Source: Mesorhizobium amorphae (lineage in GTDB: Bacteria > Pseudomonadota > Alphaproteobacteria > Rhizobiales > Rhizobiaceae). From it: 64,000 nucleotides of DNA. The stretch spans positions 1 through 64,000 of the forward strand of contig NZ_JHQS01000024.1 in assembly GCF_014843845.1 (NCBI RefSeq), given 5' to 3'. The translations under genes were made by a program, and so were the position numbers. The notes under the pieces were generated by a model that had not been told where the DNA came from, did no database searches, and saw only the letters and a program-made list of their open reading frames with translations. This document shows positions 16,098 to 24,427 of the stretch, one piece after another; positions within the stretch are counted from its first letter, which is position 1; each line of letters begins with the position of its first letter.

Positions 16098-18473
16098 ATG
16101 GCACTCGACATCTTGACCCAAGACATCATCATCGACGAGACCACCGGGCTTCAGGACGACGATGTTAATCCGTCCGTTCCGCCGCACAGCACCAACACCA
16201 CGCTGCAATATCTCCTAACTCTCGACGATGCCGGCGGGCTGACCTCACCGGAGGTCGCCTACCAGGCCAACTTCGTGCAGGCGACGGCGAGCGCAGGGGA
16301 GACCATCTCCTCGGTCGTTCTCACCCAGAGCGCCTCCGGGACTCCGTTTTCCACCACCGTCGGCGTCAACAGCGGCATCCGGACGGCCGATGGCGATTAT
16401 GTCTGGCTGTTCCAGGACCCAACGAATGCGAACGTCGTGATTGGCGTCATTGGCACCTCTGACCCGGCTGCCGAGCCCATTGAGACCGGGCCGCTCGCCT
16501 TCTCGCTTGGGTTGGTCAGCACCAGCGCCACCAATGCGGACCTGTACACGGTCCAGTATGTGCCGTTGCTCCATCCGGACGCGACCAACCCGGACGACCG
16601 CATCGATCTGACCAACAAGGTGTTCGCCTCGGTCACCGGCACCAGCGTGGCCAATTTCGCAGGCTCGGCCGCCGAGTCCGGCAATCATGAGTTCTACCTG
16701 ATCAATTCGTCCAGCGACGCTTCCAAGCAGCTTCTGGTGATTGGTCTGAACGGTGGCACCGCCAACGTGAGCACACAGGGCTTCGGCATCAACAACCAGA
16801 GCATCAATCCGAACGAAACGCTCCAGGTCGACTTTGTGACCGGCGGTACCCTGGCCGCAGGCGATGCCGCGGAAATCCAGTACGGCAGCCATCTCGAGAC
16901 TATCACGCAGGCCGGGTTCACGGTCAACCAGGTCACGCCTTCCAATCCGGATGCGCGGGTGGACGTCAGCATCAGCGCCTTCAACAATACGGGTAACGAG
17001 CAAGGCTCGGACTTCTTTGATGGCACGCCGACCAGTTCCGTGAACATCACCAGCGTCAAGTTGACGGGTACATCGGGATTTGCGTCCACCATCACAGTCG
17101 ATGGCACCTATGCCACGGGGAGCGGCAACGTCACCGTCAGCGGGCTCGGCACCGGCATCGTCACCATCACCGGGCTCGATAACGTCACCACCGTCGATGT
17201 CACCACCAGCAGCCCCATGGATCGGCTGCAGGTTAAGGGGGTCGATGCAAACGAAGGGCTCGACATCACCGAGTTCCATTTCACGGCGACGACCCCCAAT
17301 GCCCACACCGAAGAGGTCGGCTCCTTCATCAACTTTGACGATGACGGCCCGACAGTGACGGCGGAAGGCACCGTGCCGACGCTGACCACCGACGACACCG
17401 ACATTCCCGACACCACGAAGGATCCAGCGGCTGGCCTCCAGGCGGGCACGGCGGGCGGCACCCTCGTCTTCGACAAGGTTGCCGACACTTATACCATCAC
17501 CCTGACCGACCCGCTCGAAGGCTTCACCTTCGACATAATCCACACCAGTGAGCTCTTGTCCAAGGAGCCTACGAGCAATACGGGCCACCCGCAGATCGTG
17601 CTGGAGAAGTTGCAGGCGGATGACCCGAACACGCCGAATGATGAAGACTTCTACGTGCAGTTCACCGCCAACTCGCTCAACAACAAGAACAAGACGTTCT
17701 CGTTGACGAACAACGGTGAAGGGTCTTCCAGCGACACCACTTTCAACTCGCTGCCGACAGCCGGCACCCACGACATGGTCAGCAACAACCTCGAAGACTG
17801 GGTGTCCGCGACGCAGACCACCAACGGTGTCGCCGGCGACACGATCCAGAAAGGCGAACTGCTCACGTTGCGGTTCTTCAACAGCAACGTCGGTATCCAG
17901 AACGAGGCTACCGCCCCGACGGCGACCGCCGGCGCCATGGCCATCAAGTTCGACGGCATCGGCAACAGCGAGGACCTGATGCTGATCCTCAACCTGGTCG
18001 ACAACGGTGCCGACAACATCTTCGGCACCGGGGACGACACCTCGATCACGCGGGCTGTCTACGTGTCGAACGCCGACATCTTCAAGAAGGGCCAGGTCCC
18101 GACCCCGTACTCGAGCGAGTTCACGCTCGACAACAATGACGGGCTCGTGATCATCGAGCAGAACGACTACAACGCAGCCGGCGAAGAGTACCTGCTGCAG
18201 GGCGTCCAGATCATGCAGTCGGGCAACGGGATCACCGGCAACGGCACGGCGATCGACCTCAACAGGACGACAGGCGCCGGCGGCGGCAGCAATGCGACCA
18301 CCAGCCTTGTGAACTTCGACGGTGCCGATAACGACGTGCTGAAGATCACGGATATCGGCTTTACCACGACCGTGACCGAGACGCCGGAGGCCCACCTCGA
18401 CTTCGCCTTCCAGGTGGAGGACGCGGACGCGGACCAGACAGCGGTGCAGCACATACTGGTTGACGTCGCCTGA
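16098..18473 (+). CDS. Giant secreted protein paralogue lacking the middle repeats
   Basis: A 791-residue paralogue of the preceding gene. The head (residues ~1-410, MALDILTQDIIIDET to EEVGSFINFDDDGPTV) and tail (from residue 442, DPAAGLQAGTAGGTLVFDKV, to HILVDVA) are closely shared, but the ~570-residue middle with DUF5801-like repeats is absent and replaced by a 20-residue linker (TTDDTDIPDTTKD). The ORF is intact. There is no Sec signal and no RTX nonapeptide; the C-terminus is the likely secretion signal. GGGGAG precedes ATG 16098. The type I transporter genes follow 71 bases downstream and are the obvious exporter. Surface adhesin or matrix protein is the best guess. Confidence 0.85.
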   Translation: MALDILTQDIIIDETTGLQDDDVNPSVPPHSTNTTLQYLLTLDDAGGLTSPEVAYQANFVQATASAGETISSVVLTQSASGTPFSTTVGVNSGIRTADGDYVWLFQDPTNANVVIGVIGTSDPAAEPIETGPLAFSLGLVSTSATNADLYTVQYVPLLHPDATNPDDRIDLTNKVFASVTGTSVANFAGSAAESGNHEFYLINSSSDASKQLLVIGLNGGTANVSTQGFGINNQSINPNETLQVDFVTGGTLAAGDAAEIQYGSHLETITQAGFTVNQVTPSNPDARVDVSISAFNNTGNEQGSDFFDGTPTSSVNITSVKLTGTSGFASTITVDGTYATGSGNVTVSGLGTGIVTITGLDNVTTVDVTTSSPMDRLQVKGVDANEGLDITEFHFTATTPNAHTEEVGSFINFDDDGPTVTAEGTVPTLTTDDTDIPDTTKDPAAGLQAGTAGGTLVFDKVADTYTITLTDPLEGFTFDIIHTSELLSKEPTSNTGHPQIVLEKLQADDPNTPNDEDFYVQFTANSLNNKNKTFSLTNNGEGSSSDTTFNSLPTAGTHDMVSNNLEDWVSATQTTNGVAGDTIQKGELLTLRFFNSNVGIQNEATAPTATAGAMAIKFDGIGNSEDLMLILNLVDNGADNIFGTGDDTSITRAVYVSNADIFKKGQVPTPYSSEFTLDNNDGLVIIEQNDYNAAGEEYLLQGVQIMQSGNGITGNGTAIDLNRTTGAGGGSNATTSLVNFDGADNDVLKITDIGFTTTVTETPEAHLDFAFQVEDADADQTAVQHILVDVA

Positions 18474-18485
18474 CACTTGACCAAC

Positions 18486-18507
18486 GGGGGCGGCCAATGC
18501 TGCCCCC
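18486..18507 (+). terminator. Hairpin between second secreted-protein gene and the exporter
   Basis: Arms GGGGGCGGC (18486-18494) and GCTGCCCCC (18499-18507) around CAAT match the hairpin at 15754 with one G-U pair. It lies between the substrate gene and the exporter, so it could reduce read-through and set a high substrate-to-exporter ratio. Confidence 0.6.
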
Positions 18508-18544
18508 CGCCCTGCCGCCCGCGATCTGTTGTGAGTATAACGGG

Positions 18545-20290
18545 ATGAATTCTGCCGCGACACGAACCAACCAACAGCCCCCTGCCCTGCAGGTGGTGAT
18601 GAAAGAGGCCAGACGCGCCATCTTGCCGCTTATCTGGTTCAGCGGCGGCATTAACGTGCTGATGCTGACCGGGGCGCTTTATATGCTCCAGGTCTACCAC
18701 CGCGTGTTGTCCAGCCACAGCCTGGAGACGTTGGTGATGCTGTCGCTGATGGCGGCAGTGGCACTCGCGGCAATGGCGGGGCTGGAGGTGGTGCGCGGGC
18801 GTCTCCTGGCCAAAGTCGGATCGTGGATGAACGCACGGCTGGCACCAGTTCTCCTGACCGCATCGGTAGAATATGCCGCCTCGGCGCCCGGTCAGGCCAA
18901 CGCCCGTCCGCTGCGCGACCTGGATCAAGTACGCAATTTCTTCACCAGCCCGAGCATCTTCCCGATCCTTGACGCGCCCTGGGCACCGCTATTTTTCGCC
19001 GCCATATTCCTCATGCACCCCTGGCTGGGTTGGTTGGCGCTGGTCGGTGGGATCGCCCTGTTTGCGTTGGCGTTGCTCAACGAATACCTCACACGCAAGC
19101 CGTTGACCGAGGCCGCAAGCGCACAGTCGCGGGCATACGTGCAGGCTGAGGCAGCGATCCGCAACGCCGAGGTCGTCCAGGCGATGGGCATGCTGAAGCC
19201 ACTGCAGGAGGGCTGGAAGGCGCTGCAGGACGAGGCAAACAAAGGGCAAGTTCTTGCCGCCAACCGTGGCGGCACCATCGCAGCCATCGCGCGTTGTCAC
19301 CGGCTGGGCCTGCAAATGGCCATACTGGGCCTTGGTGCCTATCTGGCACTTCGCAACGAGGCTTCACCCGGTGTCATGATCGCCGCCTCGATCCTCATGG
19401 GTCGCGCGTTGTCCCCGGTCGAGCAAGCGATCGGCACATGGAAGGCGACGGTCGGAGCGCGTGCCGCTTACCGGCGTCTCACCGCAGTCGCCGGACAGCA
19501 CCCGGAGGCCACCGCGGTTCTGCCACTGCCACGACCGAAAGGCAGGTTCGAGGCCGACAACCTTGTGCTGGCCCGACAGGGTGGCGAGCATATCCTGAAG
19601 GGGATCAGCTTCCACCTCGAGCCGGGTGAAGCGATGGCGCTGATCGGCCCGAGCGCGGCCGGCAAGACGAGCCTGGCGCGAATACTGGCCGGTGCCTGGC
19701 GTCCATCCGGGGGGCGTGCGTTGCTGGACGGCATGGACGTTGCCCAATGGGCGGCGGAGGACCGTGGTCACCATGTCGGCTACCTGCCGCAAGACATCGA
19801 ACTCTTCGCCGGCACCGTCGCCGAAAACATCTGCCGCTTCGCCAAGCTCAACCCGGCGATCTTCAACAACGCGGTCAAGGCCGCGCAGTTGGCGGGCGTT
19901 CACGAACTGATCAAAGGACTGCCGAAGGGGTACGCCACCGAGATCGGCGACTCCGGAGCAGCGCTGTCAGGCGGGCAGCGGCAACGCATCGGTTTGGCGC
20001 GGGCACTCTACGGCGACCCGGCACTCCTTATCCTGGACGAGCCCAATTCCAACCTCGACCGCGACGGTGAGGACGCTTTGGTCGCCGCCCTCAGAACGGT
20101 CAAGGCGGCGGGCACGACCATTGTCCTGATCGCGCATCGACCGAACATCATAGAGATGGTTGACAAGATACTGGTCCTCCACCGGGGCCAACAAGACCTC
20201 TACGGTCCACGTGACTATGTCTTCAACGAACTCACCGCGCGCATCCGCAAGGTGAGCCAGATGCCAGCCAGAGTGGCGAACCAGGCATGA
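18545..20290 (+). CDS. Type I secretion system permease/ATPase (PrtD/HlyB-like)
   Basis: A 581-residue inner-membrane exporter. The membrane domain, residues ~30-310, includes FSGGINVLMLTGALYMLQVYHRVLSSHS, a PrtD-family signature, and ILDAPWAPLFFAAIFLMHPWLG. The ATPase domain has Walker A GPSAAGKTS near 368, signature LSGGQRQR near 474 and Walker B LLILDEPNSNLD near 497. There is no N-terminal C39-like domain, as in the PrtD subgroup. ATG 18545 is preferred; the upstream frame overlaps the hairpin. Its stop overlaps the adaptor start by four bases. Cargo is inferred from position to be the two giant proteins. Confidence 0.92.
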   Translation: MNSAATRTNQQPPALQVVMKEARRAILPLIWFSGGINVLMLTGALYMLQVYHRVLSSHSLETLVMLSLMAAVALAAMAGLEVVRGRLLAKVGSWMNARLAPVLLTASVEYAASAPGQANARPLRDLDQVRNFFTSPSIFPILDAPWAPLFFAAIFLMHPWLGWLALVGGIALFALALLNEYLTRKPLTEAASAQSRAYVQAEAAIRNAEVVQAMGMLKPLQEGWKALQDEANKGQVLAANRGGTIAAIARCHRLGLQMAILGLGAYLALRNEASPGVMIAASILMGRALSPVEQAIGTWKATVGARAAYRRLTAVAGQHPEATAVLPLPRPKGRFEADNLVLARQGGEHILKGISFHLEPGEAMALIGPSAAGKTSLARILAGAWRPSGGRALLDGMDVAQWAAEDRGHHVGYLPQDIELFAGTVAENICRFAKLNPAIFNNAVKAAQLAGVHELIKGLPKGYATEIGDSGAALSGGQRQRIGLARALYGDPALLILDEPNSNLDRDGEDALVAALRTVKAAGTTIVLIAHRPNIIEMVDKILVLHRGQQDLYGPRDYVFNELTARIRKVSQMPARVANQA

Positions 20291-21636
20291 CAATGAGAAC
20301 TGATACGAACATCGTGCCGCTGCCCGTCCCGCCGCCCTCCTTGCCGGAACCGGTACCCTTGCGTCTCACGGGCGTGACGTGCACCGGGTTCGCGATCATG
20401 TTCCTGTTCTTCGGCGTGGCCGGGGGGTGGGCGGCGCTGGCACCGTTGGACAGCGCCGCGGTGGCACAAGGCGTCATCAAGGTCGCCGGCGACCGCAAGC
20501 TCATCCAGCACCTCGAGGGCGGCATCATCGCGGAGCTGAACGCCGCCAACGGTGATATCGTCAAGGCGGGCAAGATCCTCATCCGGCTCGACAGCACACA
20601 GGCAATGGCGCAGCTTGACCTGATCCAGAACCGGATAGCAACGCGTGAGGCGCTGGCCGCGCGTCTGAGGGCCGAGCGTGACGGCAAGGCCGAGATCGTG
20701 TTTGATCCGGCGCTGCTCGCAAACCCCGCCGCCGCGGTAAAGGACGCGCTGGCCGCACAGCGTGACGTGTTCGCGGCGAAGCACCACAATCTGAAGGACG
20801 AGCGGGAAATTCTCAGCCAGCGCCATCACCAGATCGAGGAAGCGATAACGGGACTGGAGGAGCTAATCGTAACCGAGGACAAGCAGATCGAGGCGATCGA
20901 GGCTGAAACCAAAGACCTTGAGACCCTGCTCAAGAAGGGGCTGACCACCCGCGAGCGGAAGCTGTTGCTCAGACGACAACAGCGGGAGATCGAGGGGGAG
21001 CGCGCTACCAACGTCGCGGCAATCGCTCGTTCCAGAAGCGCCATGGCCGAGATCGACATGCAGATCCTGAATCTCAACACAGTGCGGCTGAACCAGGCCG
21101 TCGAGGAATTCAGCAAGGTCGAGGCGGAGCTGTTTGACCTCAGACAGCAGGAGCGTTCCGCCAAGGACGTGCTAGCCCGTACCGATGTCGTCGCACCGGT
21201 CGACGGCATCGTCATGGATCTGAAGGTCCACACGGCTGGCGGTGTCGTGAAACCCGGTGAGACATTGATGACGGTCGTGCCGCTCGGACAACAACTCGTG
21301 GTCGAGGCCATGGTCAAACCAGAGGATGTCGAGACGATCGCCCCCGGCCAGCCCGCGCGCATCAGCTTCCCGGCCTTTGCCCGCTACAACCTGCCGCCAC
21401 TCGATGGCGTGGTGGAGATCGTGTCGGCTGACCGCATGGTGGAGGAGCGCAGCGGGGCACCGTATTTCGCCGCGACCGTGTTGATCGACAAGAGCGAACT
21501 CGCCAAGCTGGAGGGCCGCAAGCTGCTGCCCGGCATGTCGAGCGAGGCGATGATCCGCACGGGTGCCCGCACCGTGCTTTCCTACCTCGCCGAGCCGATC
21601 ACGCAGAACTTCCGCCGCGCGCTGCGGGAAAAATAG
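20287..21636 (+). CDS. Type I secretion membrane fusion protein (HlyD/PrtE family)
   Basis: A 449-residue periplasmic adaptor. One membrane anchor lies at residues ~30-50 (CTGFAIMFLFFGVAGGWAALAPL), then a lipoyl half (VAGDRKLIQHLEGGIIAELNAANGDIVKAG), a long alpha-helical coiled-coil hairpin (~130-280), the second lipoyl half (RTDVVAPVDGIVMDLKVHTAGGVVKPGE) and a beta-barrel. It is translationally coupled to the ATPase (ATGA overlap). No TolC-type outer-membrane gene follows, so the outer channel must be encoded elsewhere. Confidence 0.92.
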   Translation: MTMRTDTNIVPLPVPPPSLPEPVPLRLTGVTCTGFAIMFLFFGVAGGWAALAPLDSAAVAQGVIKVAGDRKLIQHLEGGIIAELNAANGDIVKAGKILIRLDSTQAMAQLDLIQNRIATREALAARLRAERDGKAEIVFDPALLANPAAAVKDALAAQRDVFAAKHHNLKDEREILSQRHHQIEEAITGLEELIVTEDKQIEAIEAETKDLETLLKKGLTTRERKLLLRRQQREIEGERATNVAAIARSRSAMAEIDMQILNLNTVRLNQAVEEFSKVEAELFDLRQQERSAKDVLARTDVVAPVDGIVMDLKVHTAGGVVKPGETLMTVVPLGQQLVVEAMVKPEDVETIAPGQPARISFPAFARYNLPPLDGVVEIVSADRMVEERSGAPYFAATVLIDKSELAKLEGRKLLPGMSSEAMIRTGARTVLSYLAEPITQNFRRALREK

Positions 21637-21861
21637 CCGTAGGCCGCGCAACGACTTCTTTGTCTGACTGGTTAAAGGACCGGTAGTTCCTGACCGCCGA
21701 AATCGCCAGGATCATGACAACTGTTTGCGCATGGGCTGAGCATGGCACCAACGGGCCGCGATGACACGAAGGGCCGGTCGCATTCCACCGCTCCCAAGCA
21801 GCGCCAAAGTAAAACACCTGACCGGAACCGAAAGGCGCGATGCGCATTTTAGCTTTAGCTG

Positions 21862-23304
21862 GTGGTCCGTCAGGGCTGGCAGGCTATTGCTCGAACAGTG
21901 AGATTGCACTTGAATTTCATTCAGCAGGCGGGTGGGCTTCCGGGGAATTCTGCCGAGCTGATGCAGGGGTTGCCTGTCGCCGTCTATACGACCGACAAGC
22001 AGGGCCACATCACGTTCTTCAATGAAGCGGCGGCCGAGCTCTGGGGGCATCGCCCGGTCCTCGGCAAGGACCAATGGTGCGGGTCCTGGAAGCTGCGTCA
22101 CCTCGACGGCCGCATCATGGAGCATAGCGAATGCCCGATGGCGATCGCCTTGCTGGAAGAGCGGGATGTCCGCTGGGGCCAAGCGATCGCCGAACGGCCG
22201 GACGGCGAGCTTATACCGTTCAGGGCGCACCCGGTTCTGCTGCGCGATGAAAGAGGCAATGTCGTGGGCGCCATGAACACGCTCATCGACCTGCGCATTC
22301 AGACGCAGGCCGACGAGGCCCGGACGCGCCTTGCCGCGATCGTCGAATCGTCGATGGATGCAATCGTCTCGAAGGACATCAACGGCATCATCACCAGCTG
22401 GAACGATGCGGCGGAACGCCTGTTCGGCTACACGCCAGCAGAGGCGATCGGCCGGTCGGTGATAATGCTCATCCCGCCAGACCACCATGATGAGGAAGTC
22501 TCGATCATCAGCCGCATACGCGCCGGCGAGCGTGTGCCGTCCTACGAAACGGTCCGCGTGCGCAAGGACGGGTCGCGCGTTCCGGTGTCGCTTACCGTTT
22601 CACCGATCCGCGACGGCATCGGCCGCATCATCGGCGCCTCGAAGATCGCGCGCGACATCAGCGCTACCAAGGAAAGCGAGCGGCGCATCCGCCTGCTCAT
22701 GCGCGAAGTCAACCATCGGGTGAAGAACCAGTATTCGGTCATCATCTCGATGATCCGCGAAACGACCAAGAAGGCCAGCACGCCGCAGGCTTTCCTCGAC
22801 CGGGTGCGCGAGCGGATCATGGCGCTTTCGGATTCCCACGACCTGCTCGTCAACGCCGAGTGGCGGGGCGCCACGGTCGCGGAACTGGTCGGGGCTCAGA
22901 TCAGACCGTTCGCGGCGCAGGACCGGGTTTCGGTGAGCGGACCGCTGATCGTGCTCGAGCCGAACGCGGTGCAGTATCTCGGCATTGCCTTTCACGAGCT
23001 TGCCACCAATTCGGCAAAGCATGGCGCCCTGTCGCGCCATGCGGGACGGGTCGAAATCGAATGGCAGGTGACCGCTGGAACTGGTGGCGCCGGCATGTTC
23101 CGCCTGGAGTGGCGTGAACTGGACGGGCCCGTCGTGGACGACATGGCGCGCCAGGGTTTCGGCACGGTCGTGCTCAAGCGCGTCGCGCCCCAGGCGCTGA
23201 GGGGCACAAGCAGCCTGGAATTCGGCAAACAGGGGGTCGTCTGGTCGCTCGAGGCGCCGATGTCGTCCGTGGAAACGTCCTTTGACGCCCTAATCGCCAA
23301 TTGA
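21862..23304 (+). CDS. PAS-domain sensor histidine kinase, HWE family
   Basis: A ~480-residue cytoplasmic kinase. There are two PAS domains, residues ~35-150 (LPVAVYTTDKQGHITFFNEAAAELWG) and ~155-275 (VESSMDAIVSKDINGIITSWNDAAERLFGYTPAEAIG). An HWE dimerisation region follows, with phospho-acceptor His285 in REVNHRVKNQ, and an ATPase domain with the N-box HELATNSAKHGALS and the diagnostic RLEWRE. HWE kinases are common in rhizobia and often feed the general stress response or light sensing. No response regulator lies beside it. The GTG start at 21862 is uncertain; a GGAACC about 40 bases upstream faintly resembles an EcfG -35 element. Confidence 0.9.
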   Translation: MVRQGWQAIARTVRLHLNFIQQAGGLPGNSAELMQGLPVAVYTTDKQGHITFFNEAAAELWGHRPVLGKDQWCGSWKLRHLDGRIMEHSECPMAIALLEERDVRWGQAIAERPDGELIPFRAHPVLLRDERGNVVGAMNTLIDLRIQTQADEARTRLAAIVESSMDAIVSKDINGIITSWNDAAERLFGYTPAEAIGRSVIMLIPPDHHDEEVSIISRIRAGERVPSYETVRVRKDGSRVPVSLTVSPIRDGIGRIIGASKIARDISATKESERRIRLLMREVNHRVKNQYSVIISMIRETTKKASTPQAFLDRVRERIMALSDSHDLLVNAEWRGATVAELVGAQIRPFAAQDRVSVSGPLIVLEPNAVQYLGIAFHELATNSAKHGALSRHAGRVEIEWQVTAGTGGAGMFRLEWRELDGPVVDDMARQGFGTVVLKRVAPQALRGTSSLEFGKQGVVWSLEAPMSSVETSFDALIAN

Positions 23305-23353
23305 AGGAACCATCGTCCCCGCCTGAGGTTCTCCGTATGAAGGGAGACTGGCC

Positions 23354-23539
23354 ATGGACGAGGACGCACAGGACCATACGCCGAAGGTGCGCGAAGCGAT
23401 GGCACGCTCATTGGCCGCGGAGACCGGCATCAGCTTTGACCAGGCGCGCGATCTGATCGCTTTGATCGGCACCAACCGCAGTTCCCTGCTGCGCGAGGCG
23501 CGAATATTGAAGAAGCGGTCCGGTCAGTCGCTTCCTTAA
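23354..23539 (+). CDS. Small conserved-looking protein (DUF3606-like)
   Basis: A 61-residue protein 49 bases after the kinase. The C-terminal half, GISFDQARDLIALIGTNRSSLLREARILKK, is helical and resembles DUF3606-type small proteins of rhizobia, though I cannot confirm this. AGGGAGA precedes the ATG. It may be co-transcribed with the kinase. Function unknown. Confidence 0.6.
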   Translation: MDEDAQDHTPKVREAMARSLAAETGISFDQARDLIALIGTNRSSLLREARILKKRSGQSLP

Positions 23540-23550
23540 ACGAAACAACG

Positions 23551-23862
23551 TTAGCGAAGACCGGATTCAGCGGCCGCATCCTGGAAGCCGAGACTGCCGT
23601 TTTCAGCCAGTTCGCCGTCGGCCGGCGGCCCGCATTCCTCGACAATGGCGGTCAGGCCATCGAATTCCATGGCCGCCCCATAGAGTTGGGACACCTGCAC
23701 GACAAGACACTCGACGTCTTCAAGCGCAATGTTTTCGGCGAGATTGCGCCGCCGCACCTCCTCGGCCACGGCGGCGACATTGACTATGCCGCGCGCGTGC
23801 AGCGCCGCAAGGACCTGAACATTGAGATCCTCCCGCAATTGAGCCGAATATCCGTAGCGCAT
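23551..23862 (-). CDS. Hypothetical protein, 103 residues
   Basis: The minus-strand frame MRYGYSAQLREDLNVQVLAALHARGIVNVAAVAEEVRRRNLAENIALEDVE reads as a plausible amphipathic helical protein, with an acidic C-terminus (EECGPPADGELAENG). ATG 23862 is preceded by AGAGG five bases away. It converges with the small gene ending at 23539. No family recognised. Confidence 0.5.
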   Translation of the reverse strand: MRYGYSAQLREDLNVQVLAALHARGIVNVAAVAEEVRRRNLAENIALEDVECLVVQVSQLYGAAMEFDGLTAIVEECGPPADGELAENGSLGFQDAAAESGLR

Positions 23863-24133
23863 GGGAACCTCTTTCACGACCTATTTTCCTTGAGCATCAA
23901 GCATGCACCACAAACGGTCTGCCCACAAGAGAAGCATCAATAATTCACTATTAAAATCAATTAGTTAGTAGAATATGTCGATCACTCAGTGGACGCCTGT
24001 TGCTCGTCGTTGGGCTTGTACGTCGGTGGCTGTTCCGGCACTCTTGACGTCAAAGGGGGCAAGCGCTAATTCTACTCTCATTGAGCCAAATACTAACTTG
24101 TCTCGTTTCCGTTTCTGGCGATTGGAGGCGTCG

Positions 24134-24346
24134 ATGGCCGATTTGGAACGACCCGAACGACTGCAGATCATGCTGACGGCCGAGGAATTGGCTGCCTTGG
24201 AGAACTGGCGCTTCGAAAAACGCATGCCGAGCCGCTCGGCCGCAGTGCGAGAGCTGCTGCGCCGTGGCCTTGACGCAGATGGGTTCCTGACGGCGGCGCA
24301 GGGGTCCAGGTCCCAGGATTTTGGGATTCTGCCCGATTCCGAGTAA
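24134..24346 (+). CDS. Ribbon-helix-helix (CopG/Arc-like) small protein
   Basis: A 70-residue protein. RLQIMLTAEELAALENWRFEKRMPSRSAAVRELLRRGLDADG has the beta-strand, helix, turn, helix arrangement of CopG-type DNA-binding proteins. GGAGG lies 6 bases before ATG 24134; the longer frame from 23975 has no such site and its extra residues look random. No toxin partner adjoins it, so it is likely a stand-alone regulator. The gap 23878-24133 is AT-rich and holds no other feature I can support. Confidence 0.65.
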   Translation: MADLERPERLQIMLTAEELAALENWRFEKRMPSRSAAVRELLRRGLDADGFLTAAQGSRSQDFGILPDSE

Positions 24347-24427
24347 CCGACGGACTAGGCGCACGATCTACAAGGTCGCTTGCAAGAGTCCGGCGCGAGC
24401 TGGCGGTACGGGACTGAACGACGCAGA

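Noticed and set aside
21824..21850. EcfG-type promoter (GGAACC then ATTTT) before the HWE kinase
   Set aside because: The -35-like GGAAC is present but the -10 half lacks the GTT core, so it was only mentioned and not called.
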